From Oscillospiraceae bacterium (GTDB lineage Bacteria > Bacillota > Clostridia > Saccharofermentanales > Saccharofermentanaceae): a stretch of 64,000 bases of DNA. Numbering within the stretch: position 1 is the stretch's first letter; the number at the start of each line of letters is the position of its first letter. A program made the translations under genes and the position numbers. The notes beneath the pieces are model-generated. The model saw only the letters and a program-made list of their open reading frames with translations, did not search any database and had not been told where the DNA came from. The stretch is taken from the NCBI GenBank assembly GCA_902787975.1, contig CADAIP010000004.1, positions 62,001 to 126,000 of the forward strand, written 5' to 3'. Positions 42,447 through 50,861 of the stretch are shown piece by piece.

Positions 42447-43727
42447 TTATAGTTCATCAGGCGTTCCGATGCGTCCTAAAATAGCTGAACTTGCTGCAAC
42501 GGGAACACCGCTCAAAATAACTTCGGACTCAGGATCACCCATGCGTCCTACAAAATTCCTGTTTGTAGTGGATACACATCTCTCGCCCTTTGCAAGAACG
42601 CCCATGTGACCGCCAAGACAAGGCCCGCATGTAGGTGTGGAGATAACGCATCCGGCATCATCCAGATCCTTAAGCCAGCCGTTATCCAAAGCCTGCCTGT
42701 ATACTTTCTGGGAACCCGGAATAACAATGCACCTGACATCCTTATGAACCTTTTGACCCTTAAGAATGGCAGCGGCAGTTCCGATGTCCTCAAGTCTTCC
42801 GTTCGTGCATGAACCGATCACTACCTGGTCGATCTTCATGTCTATGCATTCTGAAGCTTTCTTTGTATTTGATGGCAGATGAGGAAGAGCAACCGTCAGG
42901 TCAATGTCATCAAGATCGATATCCAAAACCTGACTGTATTCTGCATCTTCATCTGCTGTGTAAACCTTGTAGCTGTTCTTTGCAAATCTCTCAAGATTCG
43001 TTTTGGAGATATACTTCAACGTGACGTCATCTACAGGGAATATTCCGTTCTTGGCGCCACACTCGATCGCCATGTTGCACACGGTAAGTCTGCCGTCCAT
43101 CGAAAGAGCTTTGATGCCTTCCCCGTCAAATTCCAGAGACTTATAAAGTGCACCGTCCACTCCGATCTTACCGATGATGGTAAGGATCAGATCCTTGCCC
43201 GTAACAAACTTCTTAAGGGTTCCTCTAAGGTTCACCTTGATCGCTTCAGGAACCTTAAACCATGTAACGCCTCTTGCCATTGCACACGCAAGATCGGTAG
43301 AACCGACGCCGGTTGAGAATGAGCCCAATGCACCGTATGTACATGTATGAGAATCCGCGCCGATAACAAGATCACCGGGAAGTACTATTCCGTTATCAGG
43401 AAGGATAACGTGTTCGATACCCATCTCCTTACGGCCGAGTTCATAGTAATGAGTGATCTCATGCTCACGCGCAAAACAGCGCATCGTCTTATTGAGTTCA
43501 GCTGATTTGATATCTTTATTCGGAGTAAAGTGGTCCTGGATCATGAGAACTCTGTCTTTGTCAAAGACATTTTTTACACCGAGCTTCTCGAAAACTTTTA
43601 TTGCCGGCGGAGTGGTAACGTCGTTACCCAGAACATAATCAAGTTTGGCTTCGATAAGATCTCCCGGGGCAACGCTGTCCAGCCCTGCATGATCAGCAAG
43701 AATCTTCTGAGTCATGGTCATTGGCAT
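42447..43727 (-). CDS. leuC: 3-Isopropylmalate dehydratase large subunit LeuC
   Basis: 426-residue aconitase-family protein. It has [25 protein letters not shown] (in parts), the 4Fe-4S cysteines in [11 protein letters not shown] and [17 protein letters not shown], and VIPGSQKVY. The length marks the short HacA/LeuC2-type that pairs with a 160-170-residue LeuD. The ATG at 43727 has CGGAGG nine bases upstream. A small AT hairpin (43748-43770) lies just before the ribosome site; no T-box is present in the 77-base gap to the ABC-F gene. leuA is not in the window. Confidence 0.95.
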   Translation of the reverse strand: MPMTMTQKILADHAGLDSVAPGDLIEAKLDYVLGNDVTTPPAIKVFEKLGVKNVFDKDRVLMIQDHFTPNKDIKSAELNKTMRCFAREHEITHYYELGRKEMGIEHVILPDNGIVLPGDLVIGADSHTCTYGALGSFSTGVGSTDLACAMARGVTWFKVPEAIKVNLRGTLKKFVTGKDLILTIIGKIGVDGALYKSLEFDGEGIKALSMDGRLTVCNMAIECGAKNGIFPVDDVTLKYISKTNLERFAKNSYKVYTADEDAEYSQVLDIDLDDIDLTVALPHLPSNTKKASECIDMKIDQVVIGSCTNGRLEDIGTAAAILKGQKVHKDVRCIVIPGSQKVYRQALDNGWLKDLDDAGCVISTPTCGPCLGGHMGVLAKGERCVSTTNRNFVGRMGDPESEVILSGVPVAASSAILGRIGTPDEL

Positions 43728-43747
43728 ACGGGTTTACCTCCGAGAAC

Positions 43748-43770
43748 AATATAGTTTATTTTACTATATT
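43748..43770 (-). promoter_or_regulatory. AT-rich hairpin in the leuC leader
   Basis: AATATAGT and ACTATATT pair around a seven-base loop, ending a few bases upstream of the leuC ribosome site. It could be the end of the ABC-F transcript or a leader element; there is no long T tract. Confidence 0.3.
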
Positions 43771-43804
43771 ATTAGGACTCAAAAAAGTATTAGAAAATAA
43801 ATCG

Positions 43805-45709
43805 TTATTCCTCGTTCAATTCAAAATACTCGTCATACAGCGATGCAAGTTTATTGGCATTTTCTTCGTAACGCTTGAGATCTTCACTGCTGCACGAACC
43901 GCCGAACTTAGCCTCAAGTTCTTTCTGTTCTGCTTCAAGTCTGGTTGTCTCTTTCTCGATATCAGATATCCTCTGACGGCGCTTAGCAGCTTCTTTTCTT
44001 CCCTGGGCGCGGTTGGCATTTCTCACCGTATTCTCGTTTTCCTGTTTAGGTTCTTCTGCCGCAACCGAAGCTGAAGGATCAGTAAGAACAGCCTTACGAT
44101 AGAAATAATATGAATCGTAGAGTTCAGCCTTTTTATCCTTAAACCCGAGTACCTTATCTGCACATTTATCGATGAAGAATCTGTCGTGACTGACGCATAC
44201 AACGGCACCGCTGTATTCCTTGATTGCGTCCTCCAATATCTCTCTGGAATTGATATCCAGGTGATTTGTAGGCTCGTCTAAGAAAAGAATATCCGGGTTC
44301 TCTTTAAGAAGACAGCATAGATACAATCTTGATCTCTCACCGCCGGAAAGCATTGAAATCTTCTTGAATGCATCCTCGCCTCTGAATCCGAATCTTGCAA
44401 GAAGGCTTCTTGCTTCAGTCGTACCTATATCGCTTCTTGAGACGAGTTCATCAAAACAGCTGAGATCCTCATCGTCAAACGGAACAAACTGTTCCATATA
44501 TCCCATCGACTGCGCAGAACCGATGAGAACGGTTCCGGATGAACCCTTAAGTTTTTCTCCGGCATGTCCTGACAAAAGCTTTAAAAGTGTTGTCTTACCA
44601 CATCCGTTGGGACCGGCAAGAAACAGTTTCTCATCTGCGGTAACTTCAAAAGAGAGAGCATCAAACAGGTTCGAATCACTGTCTTCAAACTTCATTGCAA
44701 GTTCTTTTGCCTGAAGGATTATCCTGTCAGATCTTCCCGTACGTTCAAGAGGCTGCGCGTTAAAACTCATTTTCGCATAGCCGGAAGGAAGCTTTGATCG
44801 TGCTTCCTCCAGCTTGTCTTCGAGCTTTGCAACCATCTTTTCTCTTTGATGGTAACCGCTGATATTACGGTGTGAGAGCATTGTCTGCTTAACATCGAGC
44901 TGATGAGCAAGCTCTTCTTCAAGTGCCTTTGTTACAAGGCTTTGTGACTTGATGAAATGCTCCTTCTGCTCTTTGTAGTCTGTATAACCGCCTTTATATT
45001 CGGTGATGTGGCCGCCATCAAGTTCAATGACTTTTGTTGCGACCTGGTCTATGAAATGTCTGTCATGAGTGATTACGAAAACAGCTCCGCCATAAGATGA
45101 TAAAAACTTCTCAAGCCACTCGACAGCTTCCATGTCGAGATGGTTTGTAGGCTCGTCTAAAAGGAGAATGTCAGGCCTGTCGACAATAAGTCTTGCAAGA
45201 CAGACTCTCATCTTTTCTCCACCTGAGAGATCAGTGAAATCATCTCTGTCATGGATATTGGAAAGGCCTAAACCTGCGAGTGCATCTTTAAGTCTGTATT
45301 CGTAATCGTAACCGCCTGCAGCTTCGTACTGTGACTGAAGTTTTGATAACTCTTCAACCAGCGGCGCAGTGTCAGTCTGTGATTCAGATGCACGCGAGAT
45401 CTTTCCAGATACAGATTCGATCTTCAATTCAAGATCCAAAAGATTTGAAGGTTTTAAAGAAGCACCGGAAAGATCCTGTTCGTCCATATTCTGTGAAAGA
45501 TAACCGGCAATCGTATTACCATGAAGTATAACCTCTCCGTCATCAGGAGTAAGTACACCCTTAATGATCTTGAACAGTGTTGACTTGCCTGCTCCGTTAT
45601 CTCCGATGAAAGCGATCCTGTCGCCTTTATTCACACGGAAAGATACACCGTCCAAAATGCGGCGTTGTCCGTAGTTCATCGTAATGTTGTTAAGTGTAAG
45701 AAGCGGCAT
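43805..45709 (-). CDS. ABC-F family ATPase (ribosome-associated, YdiF/Uup-like)
   Basis: 634 residues with two ABC domains and no membrane segments. Domain 1 has GDNGAGKSTLFK, LSGGEKMRVCLARL and LLLDEPTNHLDMEAVEWLE; domain 2 has GPNGCGKTTLLK, LSGGERSRLYLCCL and FLDEPTNHLDINSREILE. The DEPTNHLD boxes are diagnostic of ABC-F. A charged coiled-coil C-terminal arm (about 560-634) resembles Uup/YdiF. Such proteins act on the ribosome, either in translation factor roles or antibiotic protection; no resistance subgroup can be assigned. The second ATG (45709) is preferred, since AAGGA abuts the first one. Confidence 0.93.
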   Translation of the reverse strand: MPLLTLNNITMNYGQRRILDGVSFRVNKGDRIAFIGDNGAGKSTLFKIIKGVLTPDDGEVILHGNTIAGYLSQNMDEQDLSGASLKPSNLLDLELKIESVSGKISRASESQTDTAPLVEELSKLQSQYEAAGGYDYEYRLKDALAGLGLSNIHDRDDFTDLSGGEKMRVCLARLIVDRPDILLLDEPTNHLDMEAVEWLEKFLSSYGGAVFVITHDRHFIDQVATKVIELDGGHITEYKGGYTDYKEQKEHFIKSQSLVTKALEEELAHQLDVKQTMLSHRNISGYHQREKMVAKLEDKLEEARSKLPSGYAKMSFNAQPLERTGRSDRIILQAKELAMKFEDSDSNLFDALSFEVTADEKLFLAGPNGCGKTTLLKLLSGHAGEKLKGSSGTVLIGSAQSMGYMEQFVPFDDEDLSCFDELVSRSDIGTTEARSLLARFGFRGEDAFKKISMLSGGERSRLYLCCLLKENPDILFLDEPTNHLDINSREILEDAIKEYSGAVVCVSHDRFFIDKCADKVLGFKDKKAELYDSYYFYRKAVLTDPSASVAAEEPKQENENTVRNANRAQGRKEAAKRRQRISDIEKETTRLEAEQKELEAKFGGSCSSEDLKRYEENANKLASLYDEYFELNEE

Positions 45710-45770
45710 TGTCATTCCTTCATCTGTTTCTGATTTTCACGGCAATCATTTTAACACAGAGAAACAAAAA

Positions 45771-45794
45771 GGGTTGCCTCATTTGAGACAACCC
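45771..45794 (-). terminator. Terminator of the Ala/Lys repeat protein gene
   Basis: Minus strand GGGTTGTCTCA and TGAGGCAACCC pair (one G-U) around AAA-like bases, then TTTTTGTTTC. Member of the TGTCTC...GAGGCA set. Confidence 0.9.
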
Positions 45795-45821
45795 TGATTT
45801 GTTCTAATCTTTTGACTAAAA

Positions 45822-46274
45822 TCAGAAGAGATCTACACCGTTACCGTCAACGTCGTAAGCCTTCTTCTCGTTAGCTACAACATAGATCTTGCCAGCCTTG
45901 GGAAGCTTCTTTGCGATAGCTGCAGCAGAGATTTCCTGACCATCGATCTGGAAGATGATCTCAGCCTTCTTTGCAGGAGCAGCAGCCTTCTTAGCAGGCT
46001 TCTTAGCAGCTGCCTTCTTAGCAGCGGGCTTCTTAGCAGCAGCCTTCTTTGCAGCAGGCTTCTTTGCCTCAGCCTTCTTAGCGTCTGCCTTAGGAGCAGC
46101 CTTCTTAGCAGCGGGCTTCTTAGCAGCCTTCTTTGCAGCAGGCTTCTTAGCAGCGGGTTTCTTAACAGCGGGCTTCTTTGCAGCAGCCTTAGCAGGCTCT
46201 GCCTTAGGAGCAGCTGCAGGTGCAGGTGTAGCAACAGGTGCTACTGCCTTAACGTCTTTCTTTTCTGTATCCAT
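45822..46274 (-). CDS. Histone H1-like Ala/Lys/Pro repeat protein with DUF6465-like C-terminus
   Basis: 150 residues. After an acidic start (MDTEKKDVKA) and a Pro/Ala stretch, residues about 27-103 are AAKKPAAKK-type repeats, almost free of other residues. Residues 104-150 form a small domain (IIFQIDGQEISAAAIAKKL ... KIYVVANEKKAYDVDG, ending VDLF) that I recognise as DUF6465-like, a domain of unknown function usually at the end of such tails. The repeats resemble eukaryotic H1 tails and Pseudomonas AlgP, so nucleic-acid or polyphosphate binding is likely but unproven here. A strong promoter (TTGACA-17-TAGATT) and GGAGG site suggest abundant expression. Start at 46274 chosen by that site. Confidence 0.85.
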   Translation of the reverse strand: MDTEKKDVKAVAPVATPAPAAAPKAEPAKAAAKKPAVKKPAAKKPAAKKAAKKPAAKKAAPKADAKKAEAKKPAAKKAAAKKPAAKKAAAKKPAKKAAAPAKKAEIIFQIDGQEISAAAIAKKLPKAGKIYVVANEKKAYDVDGNGVDLF

Positions 46275-46314
46275 TCTAAAAGAACCTCCGTATTTTCTTG
46301 TTTGGATATAAATA

Positions 46315-46343
46315 AATCTACATTTCTTTACATTTGGTGTCAA
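46315..46343 (-). promoter_or_regulatory. Consensus promoter of the Ala/Lys repeat protein gene
   Basis: Minus strand TTGACA (46338-46343), exact consensus, 17-base spacer, TAGATT (46315-46320). The leader is about 35 bases and contains GGAGG. Confidence 0.75.
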
Positions 46344-46501
46344 CAAACATTTTTTAGAATTTTGGCAAGTAATTCTTTTTGTTTGCAAGTTTGTATTTGT
46401 TCAACTTACACACAATAAAATAACCGCATTTCAGGTTCATATAACCACAATGTTTTCACAAATTTTCATTTTATCGGATAGAATTCATAAACCTGTTAAA
46501 T

Positions 46502-46507
46502 TAAAAT
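46502..46507 (+). promoter_or_regulatory. Possible -10 box with leaderless geometry before the ABC-2 exporter operon
   Basis: TAAAAT, then six bases (AACTCT) and ATG at 46514. A competing TAGAAT at 46479-46484 could give a leader of about 23 bases. In either case no ribosome site is present. Confidence 0.35.
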
Positions 46508-46513
46508 AACTCT

Positions 46514-47776
46514 ATGAACAAAGTACTTACAGTTTACAGATGGGAAATAAACAAACTGTTTTCGAGCTGGCGAAGAACATTTACATTGTTTCTTTTGCCC
46601 GCTGTTTTTCTTGTCGGCATGCTTAATCTCTTCCCTATTTTGATCAATTACATGTCGACCGGAACACTGAACAAATTGCCTGTTCTGCTTGTAGATGCTC
46701 CGGATTCATTCCACGAATATGTTGATGCTACAGTCGATGCCAAGGCTTTCAAATATGAAGACATGACATTCGAAGAATTCAAAAACTACACTTCCAACAA
46801 TAATGATGAATATGTAAAACGACTTCGCAAAGGCATGATAGTCTGTCTCTTTTTCGCAGGCGATTTTGAACACTCTTTCGATGATGAAGTACGTGCTTAC
46901 TACAATGAAGTTTCCAACGAAAATACTGAAGCCGTAAGCGGCGCACTTATTTTCCTTGCTTTTGATGCAAATTCATTAACTGCATATACAAGGACCGAGC
47001 AGTTTGAATACGGTGTATTAACAGAATATCAGGCTACGCTGATCGATACACTCGGCGGTGATTATTCTTCATTAGGCAGTTCCCTCTTCGAAGTAGACAC
47101 TTTTAATCCGGTAACCGAATTTGAAGACTACAGAACAGTTGCAAACAATTCTGCAGGAAGAGTCGTAGCTGGCGTTTTGTTATTGATGATGTATTACACG
47201 ACTTACTCACTCGTCAGTGATATGTTCGCATCCGAACGTGACAGAGGATTTATGGACAAACTCATTATGACACCTGTATCAGCGAAGAAAATATATATCG
47301 GAAAGATACTGGCGATAAATACCGTTGTAACTTTCTCCTCATGCATAACTCTTGCACTTCTGTTCCTGTCATCATGGCTCAACAGAAGCAATGATGCAAT
47401 GTCACTTCTTCCCTTCGGAATGTTCCTTACGCCGGGAGAACTCATCATCGTACTTCTGACCATTCCGATAACGGTTCTTCTTCTCACTGCAGTCTGTGTC
47501 TCAACAGTATTTGCATTGAAGAATATGGAAGACATTACCGTTAACCTTCAGCTTCCGCTGGTTTATTTCCTTGGTGATTTCTTCTTCCAGCTGTTCAGAG
47601 GCACCAGACCTACGACACTCGAATACTTCATACCGGCACACAATTCCTTGGAACTTATCTCTGAGACATTCAATGCCCAGAACAAAGCCTGGCACGTAAT
47701 ACTTGTTTTTGCACTCAACATAGGACTTGCTCTCGCAGTTTTCGCGAGGACTTTCAGGAAAGAGGAAAATAAATGA
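46514..47776 (+). CDS. ABC-2 transporter permease (NatB-like)
   Basis: 420 residues. One N-terminal helix (about 20-45), a large extracytoplasmic domain (about 50-215), then five further helices (about 220-410): the layout of NatB/YhaP-type ABC-2 permeases, with the conserved DMFASERDRGFMDKLIMTPVSAKKIYIGK segment (in parts) before the second helix. It pairs with the ATPase whose ATG overlaps its stop and with the larger permease after that. There is no Shine-Dalgarno sequence. NatAB of Bacillus exports sodium; cargo here is unknown. Confidence 0.85.
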   Translation: MNKVLTVYRWEINKLFSSWRRTFTLFLLPAVFLVGMLNLFPILINYMSTGTLNKLPVLLVDAPDSFHEYVDATVDAKAFKYEDMTFEEFKNYTSNNNDEYVKRLRKGMIVCLFFAGDFEHSFDDEVRAYYNEVSNENTEAVSGALIFLAFDANSLTAYTRTEQFEYGVLTEYQATLIDTLGGDYSSLGSSLFEVDTFNPVTEFEDYRTVANNSAGRVVAGVLLLMMYYTTYSLVSDMFASERDRGFMDKLIMTPVSAKKIYIGKILAINTVVTFSSCITLALLFLSSWLNRSNDAMSLLPFGMFLTPGELIIVLLTIPITVLLLTAVCVSTVFALKNMEDITVNLQLPLVYFLGDFFFQLFRGTRPTTLEYFIPAHNSLELISETFNAQNKAWHVILVFALNIGLALAVFARTFRKEENK

Positions 47777-48504
47777 TCCAGTTGATCGATGTACACAAAA
47801 GCTATACAAAGGATCATGAAACTGTCAAAGGCGTAAGCTTTGAAGTTCATGAGGGACAGATCTTCGGTCTTCTCGGTCCGAACGGTGCCGGCAAGACTAC
47901 ATTAATGCAGATGATCGCGACACTTATGAAGCCGACATCCGGCCAAATCCTTATCGATGGCATGTCCGCCGATAAAAACCTTCTTGAAATACATAAGAAA
48001 ATCGGTTTCCTTACAAATGAGATCAAGCTGGATCCTATGTCCACACCGAACGCATTATTTGAATTCTTTGCAAAGTTATACGATATTCCCGAATCTGAAT
48101 TAAGAGACAGACGCGATGAGAGTTTTGCAAGATTCGGCATCACTCCTTTTGCCGAAAAGCGCTTCAAGGAATTATCAACCGGTATGAAGCAGAAGATATC
48201 TATCGCAATAAGCCTTATCCATAATCCACCGGTCATTATTTTCGATGAGCCGACGAACGGACTTGATATCCTCACATCCAAACAGGTAACGGATTATCTT
48301 AAGGAATTAAGAGATAAGGGGCATGCGATCATCCTGTCAACACACATCTTCTCCGTCGCCGAGGAACTCTGTGACGAAATAGCAATGCTTATCGACGGTT
48401 CGATCGTTGCTCAGGGAACGGTTGACGAACTTATTGCACAGACACAGGTAAACACTTTCGAAGAGGCATTCTTTACAATCTACGTTAAACACCATAAGGA
48501 ATAA
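47773..48504 (+). CDS. ABC transporter ATP-binding protein (NatA-like)
   Basis: 243 residues. Walker A GPNGAGKTTLMQ, signature LSTGMKQKISIAIS, Walker B VIIFDEPTNGLDILTS and H-loop STHIFSVAEELCD. The LSTGMKQK signature is typical of NatA-type export ATPases. Its ATG overlaps the upstream permease stop (ATGA), and the fused permease follows after 11 bases. Confidence 0.93.
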   Translation: MIQLIDVHKSYTKDHETVKGVSFEVHEGQIFGLLGPNGAGKTTLMQMIATLMKPTSGQILIDGMSADKNLLEIHKKIGFLTNEIKLDPMSTPNALFEFFAKLYDIPESELRDRRDESFARFGITPFAEKRFKELSTGMKQKISIAISLIHNPPVIIFDEPTNGLDILTSKQVTDYLKELRDKGHAIILSTHIFSVAEELCDEIAMLIDGSIVAQGTVDELIAQTQVNTFEEAFFTIYVKHHKE

Positions 48505-48515
48505 GAATCAGGCTT

Positions 48516-50861
48516 ATGACTGCTAAAAAAGGAATGAAGACAATTATAGGAAGTTTCTTCCGCAAAAGAGGACAGACGGGCGCAATGGCTTCATCTGCTT
48601 CTTTCCTTGTCTCATTATCTTTCGTTGCAGTTCTTGTTTGTGTAGCCGTCTCATTTCTGATCTACGGTTTTCCTTATCATCTTTTCAGCGATGAAGTTTA
48701 CAATGTTATCGTCGTAAACGCTCCTGATTCATTTGTTAAATTCAACGAAGAGACCCAGCCTTACCGTGACCAGAAAGCAAGTGAATACGGAGATCCGGAT
48801 GATCTGTGGGGCAACTGGCGTAACATTTTTTCATTCCAGTACAATTACGACGGATACGGATCAACCAAATTCATTTATAAAGAGACCGACGCTATTTATG
48901 ATTTCGTTTCCTTCAGTGAATGGATGCACGATAATGATGCATATCTCACTTTAGTATTCCCGAAAGATTTCGACGAACAGGTAGACAACCGTCTCAACGG
49001 ACTTACTTCAGACAAACCTCAGCTTCTGACATATTACAGAACTGATTCTCTGGAATACATGTCCATGAAAGACGACTTTGTTGATGAATATCTCTATTAC
49101 TACCAGGCTGATATCCGCGCAGATTTCGGTCTTGCCATCACTTCCGTTTCCGATTCCACGATAATTGAAAAACCGGTAATTACTGTTGCCAACACCAACA
49201 GCTTCAGAGCGATCATCGAATCACTGAGCAAGACATTCATTCCGATACTGTTGTTTATCATTCTGCTTTATACATCAATGAGCATCGGTACGAATGTAAT
49301 CGCCGGTCAGAAAGAGCGTGGTACGTTTACAGGCATCCTGCTTACTCCCCAGCCGAGATATGCGATTATCTTAGGTTACCTGGGAGGCATTGTCCTAAAA
49401 GCATTAATACCTTCTATATTTGTCGCTACCATATCCGCACTCCTCGTCGGAAGATACACGATCGATGCATTCCTTGCTCTGTATCTGTATGTTATCGTTC
49501 TTGAAGTTTTTATCGCATCCATTACGATCCTTATTTCCGTAATCAATGACACAGTAATCTCAGCACAGACTGCATTCCTTCCGATCTTCTTAACTCTGGT
49601 AGCGGTATGTGTAACCTGTATCCAGTCTGTATCCGAACGTGATGAATTCTATAATTATCTCCCCGTACACGGACAGTTCTACGGTATCGGAGACGTTCTT
49701 GTAGGCAAAACCAATCTTGCAGGACTCATAATTAGTTCATTGGCAACTCTGGTACTGACCGCATTACTCGTTCTTATTTCCGTGAAACTCCTTTACAGCG
49801 AGCGTTATACGCTTGCCATTGATACAGTTAACGCAAAGGAAGTCAAAAGAAGACTTGAAGGCGGCAAACCGACACTTTGGGAAAAGATCAACAAGCGTTA
49901 CGACGATGCCAACTTCATCTTCAACGAGACCATTTATCCTCTTGCAGTTCTTTCTGTCTACCAGTTGCTGGCTATAATACCAGTTGTCGTCTCTTACATG
50001 AGAAAAGCAGAGTATTCGAAGTTTATCCAGGACCTCGCAGATGTAAGCACTGTTGAAGACGTATTTGATAAGACATTTGAGGTGTTCAGCATCTTCTTCA
50101 AGGATCCGCTCTTCCTGACTCTTATGTCATTAGGATATGTACTTATCATCATCACCTATTTCATCCATGCCGGAAGAGTCTGGAAGATCAAAGGATTCAA
50201 GAACAAAGTCACCGCATGCGGTTATCCTTTGTCCAGCGGAAAACACATCGCCTTACACTACGGACTGGGATTTGTTTTCGGTTTCCTCATGATGACTTGC
50301 ACAGTAGGCATCATGTTCCTTACCGGTCAGATAACATTCAGCGGTTTTTCTCTCAATCTTTCCGGAATAGGCGTATTCCTCTTTAACCTTCTTATGTGGT
50401 TCCCTCAGGGTGCTTCAGAAGAGTTGATGTTCAGAGGATACATGATCACTGCTTTCAACAAGAGATACAAGGCTGCCGTAGGCATCATAGTCTCTTCCCT
50501 GGTATTCTCTGCATTCCATTCACTCAACAGCGGATATACCCCGCTCGCGTCAGTTAACCTGGTACTCATCGCAGTGCTTTTCGCGCTGATATACCTGCTT
50601 ACCGGTGATATCTGGATGACTTCCGCAATGCACACAGCATGGAACCTTACACAAGGTAATATCTACGGACTGCAGGTATCAGGTAATGATGCTGCAAATT
50701 CGATCTTTACTGCAGTTTACGACAAGAATGCATCTTCACTCATTACCGGCGGAGCATTCGGACCGGAAGGCGGACTTGCAACGACAGCCGTAACAACCGT
50801 CTGCCTGATAATAGTTACAATACTTCTCGTATTGAAAAAGCGCAAAGAGAAAAAGCTCTGA
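48516..50861 (+). CDS. ABC-2 permease fused to a CPBP intramembrane protease
   Basis: 781 residues in two parts. Residues 1 to about 430 are an ABC-2 permease like its neighbour (helix at 25-55, large outer domain, QKERGTFTGILLTPQPRYAIILG in parts, then helices). Residues about 470-781 are a CPBP/CAAX-protease-like membrane domain with the catalytic motifs EELMFRG (EExxxR, near 635-640), FSAFHSLNSG (FxxxH, near 668) and HTAWNL. Such permease-protease fusions are known in clostridia and sit in exporters related to NatB; the protease may process the exported peptide or give immunity to one. The gene has only a weak ribosome site; translation is probably coupled to the ATPase gene. Confidence 0.88.
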   Translation: MTAKKGMKTIIGSFFRKRGQTGAMASSASFLVSLSFVAVLVCVAVSFLIYGFPYHLFSDEVYNVIVVNAPDSFVKFNEETQPYRDQKASEYGDPDDLWGNWRNIFSFQYNYDGYGSTKFIYKETDAIYDFVSFSEWMHDNDAYLTLVFPKDFDEQVDNRLNGLTSDKPQLLTYYRTDSLEYMSMKDDFVDEYLYYYQADIRADFGLAITSVSDSTIIEKPVITVANTNSFRAIIESLSKTFIPILLFIILLYTSMSIGTNVIAGQKERGTFTGILLTPQPRYAIILGYLGGIVLKALIPSIFVATISALLVGRYTIDAFLALYLYVIVLEVFIASITILISVINDTVISAQTAFLPIFLTLVAVCVTCIQSVSERDEFYNYLPVHGQFYGIGDVLVGKTNLAGLIISSLATLVLTALLVLISVKLLYSERYTLAIDTVNAKEVKRRLEGGKPTLWEKINKRYDDANFIFNETIYPLAVLSVYQLLAIIPVVVSYMRKAEYSKFIQDLADVSTVEDVFDKTFEVFSIFFKDPLFLTLMSLGYVLIIITYFIHAGRVWKIKGFKNKVTACGYPLSSGKHIALHYGLGFVFGFLMMTCTVGIMFLTGQITFSGFSLNLSGIGVFLFNLLMWFPQGASEELMFRGYMITAFNKRYKAAVGIIVSSLVFSAFHSLNSGYTPLASVNLVLIAVLFALIYLLTGDIWMTSAMHTAWNLTQGNIYGLQVSGNDAANSIFTAVYDKNASSLITGGAFGPEGGLATTAVTTVCLIIVTILLVLKKRKEKKL

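Noticed and set aside
43728-43804. T-box or leucine attenuator before leuC
   Set aside because: The gap is only 77 bases and lacks the T-box sequence and a leader peptide with leucine codons; only a small AT hairpin is present.
45875-46234. Minus-strand ORF made of Leu/Arg repeats
   Set aside because: Frame-shifted reading of the same repeat region; composition is an artefact of the repeated codons.
45955-46311. Plus-strand ORF with long Ala/Phe/Gly hydrophobic repeats
   Set aside because: Antisense shadow of the Ala/Lys repeat protein; the sense gene has a consensus promoter, GGAGG and a terminator.
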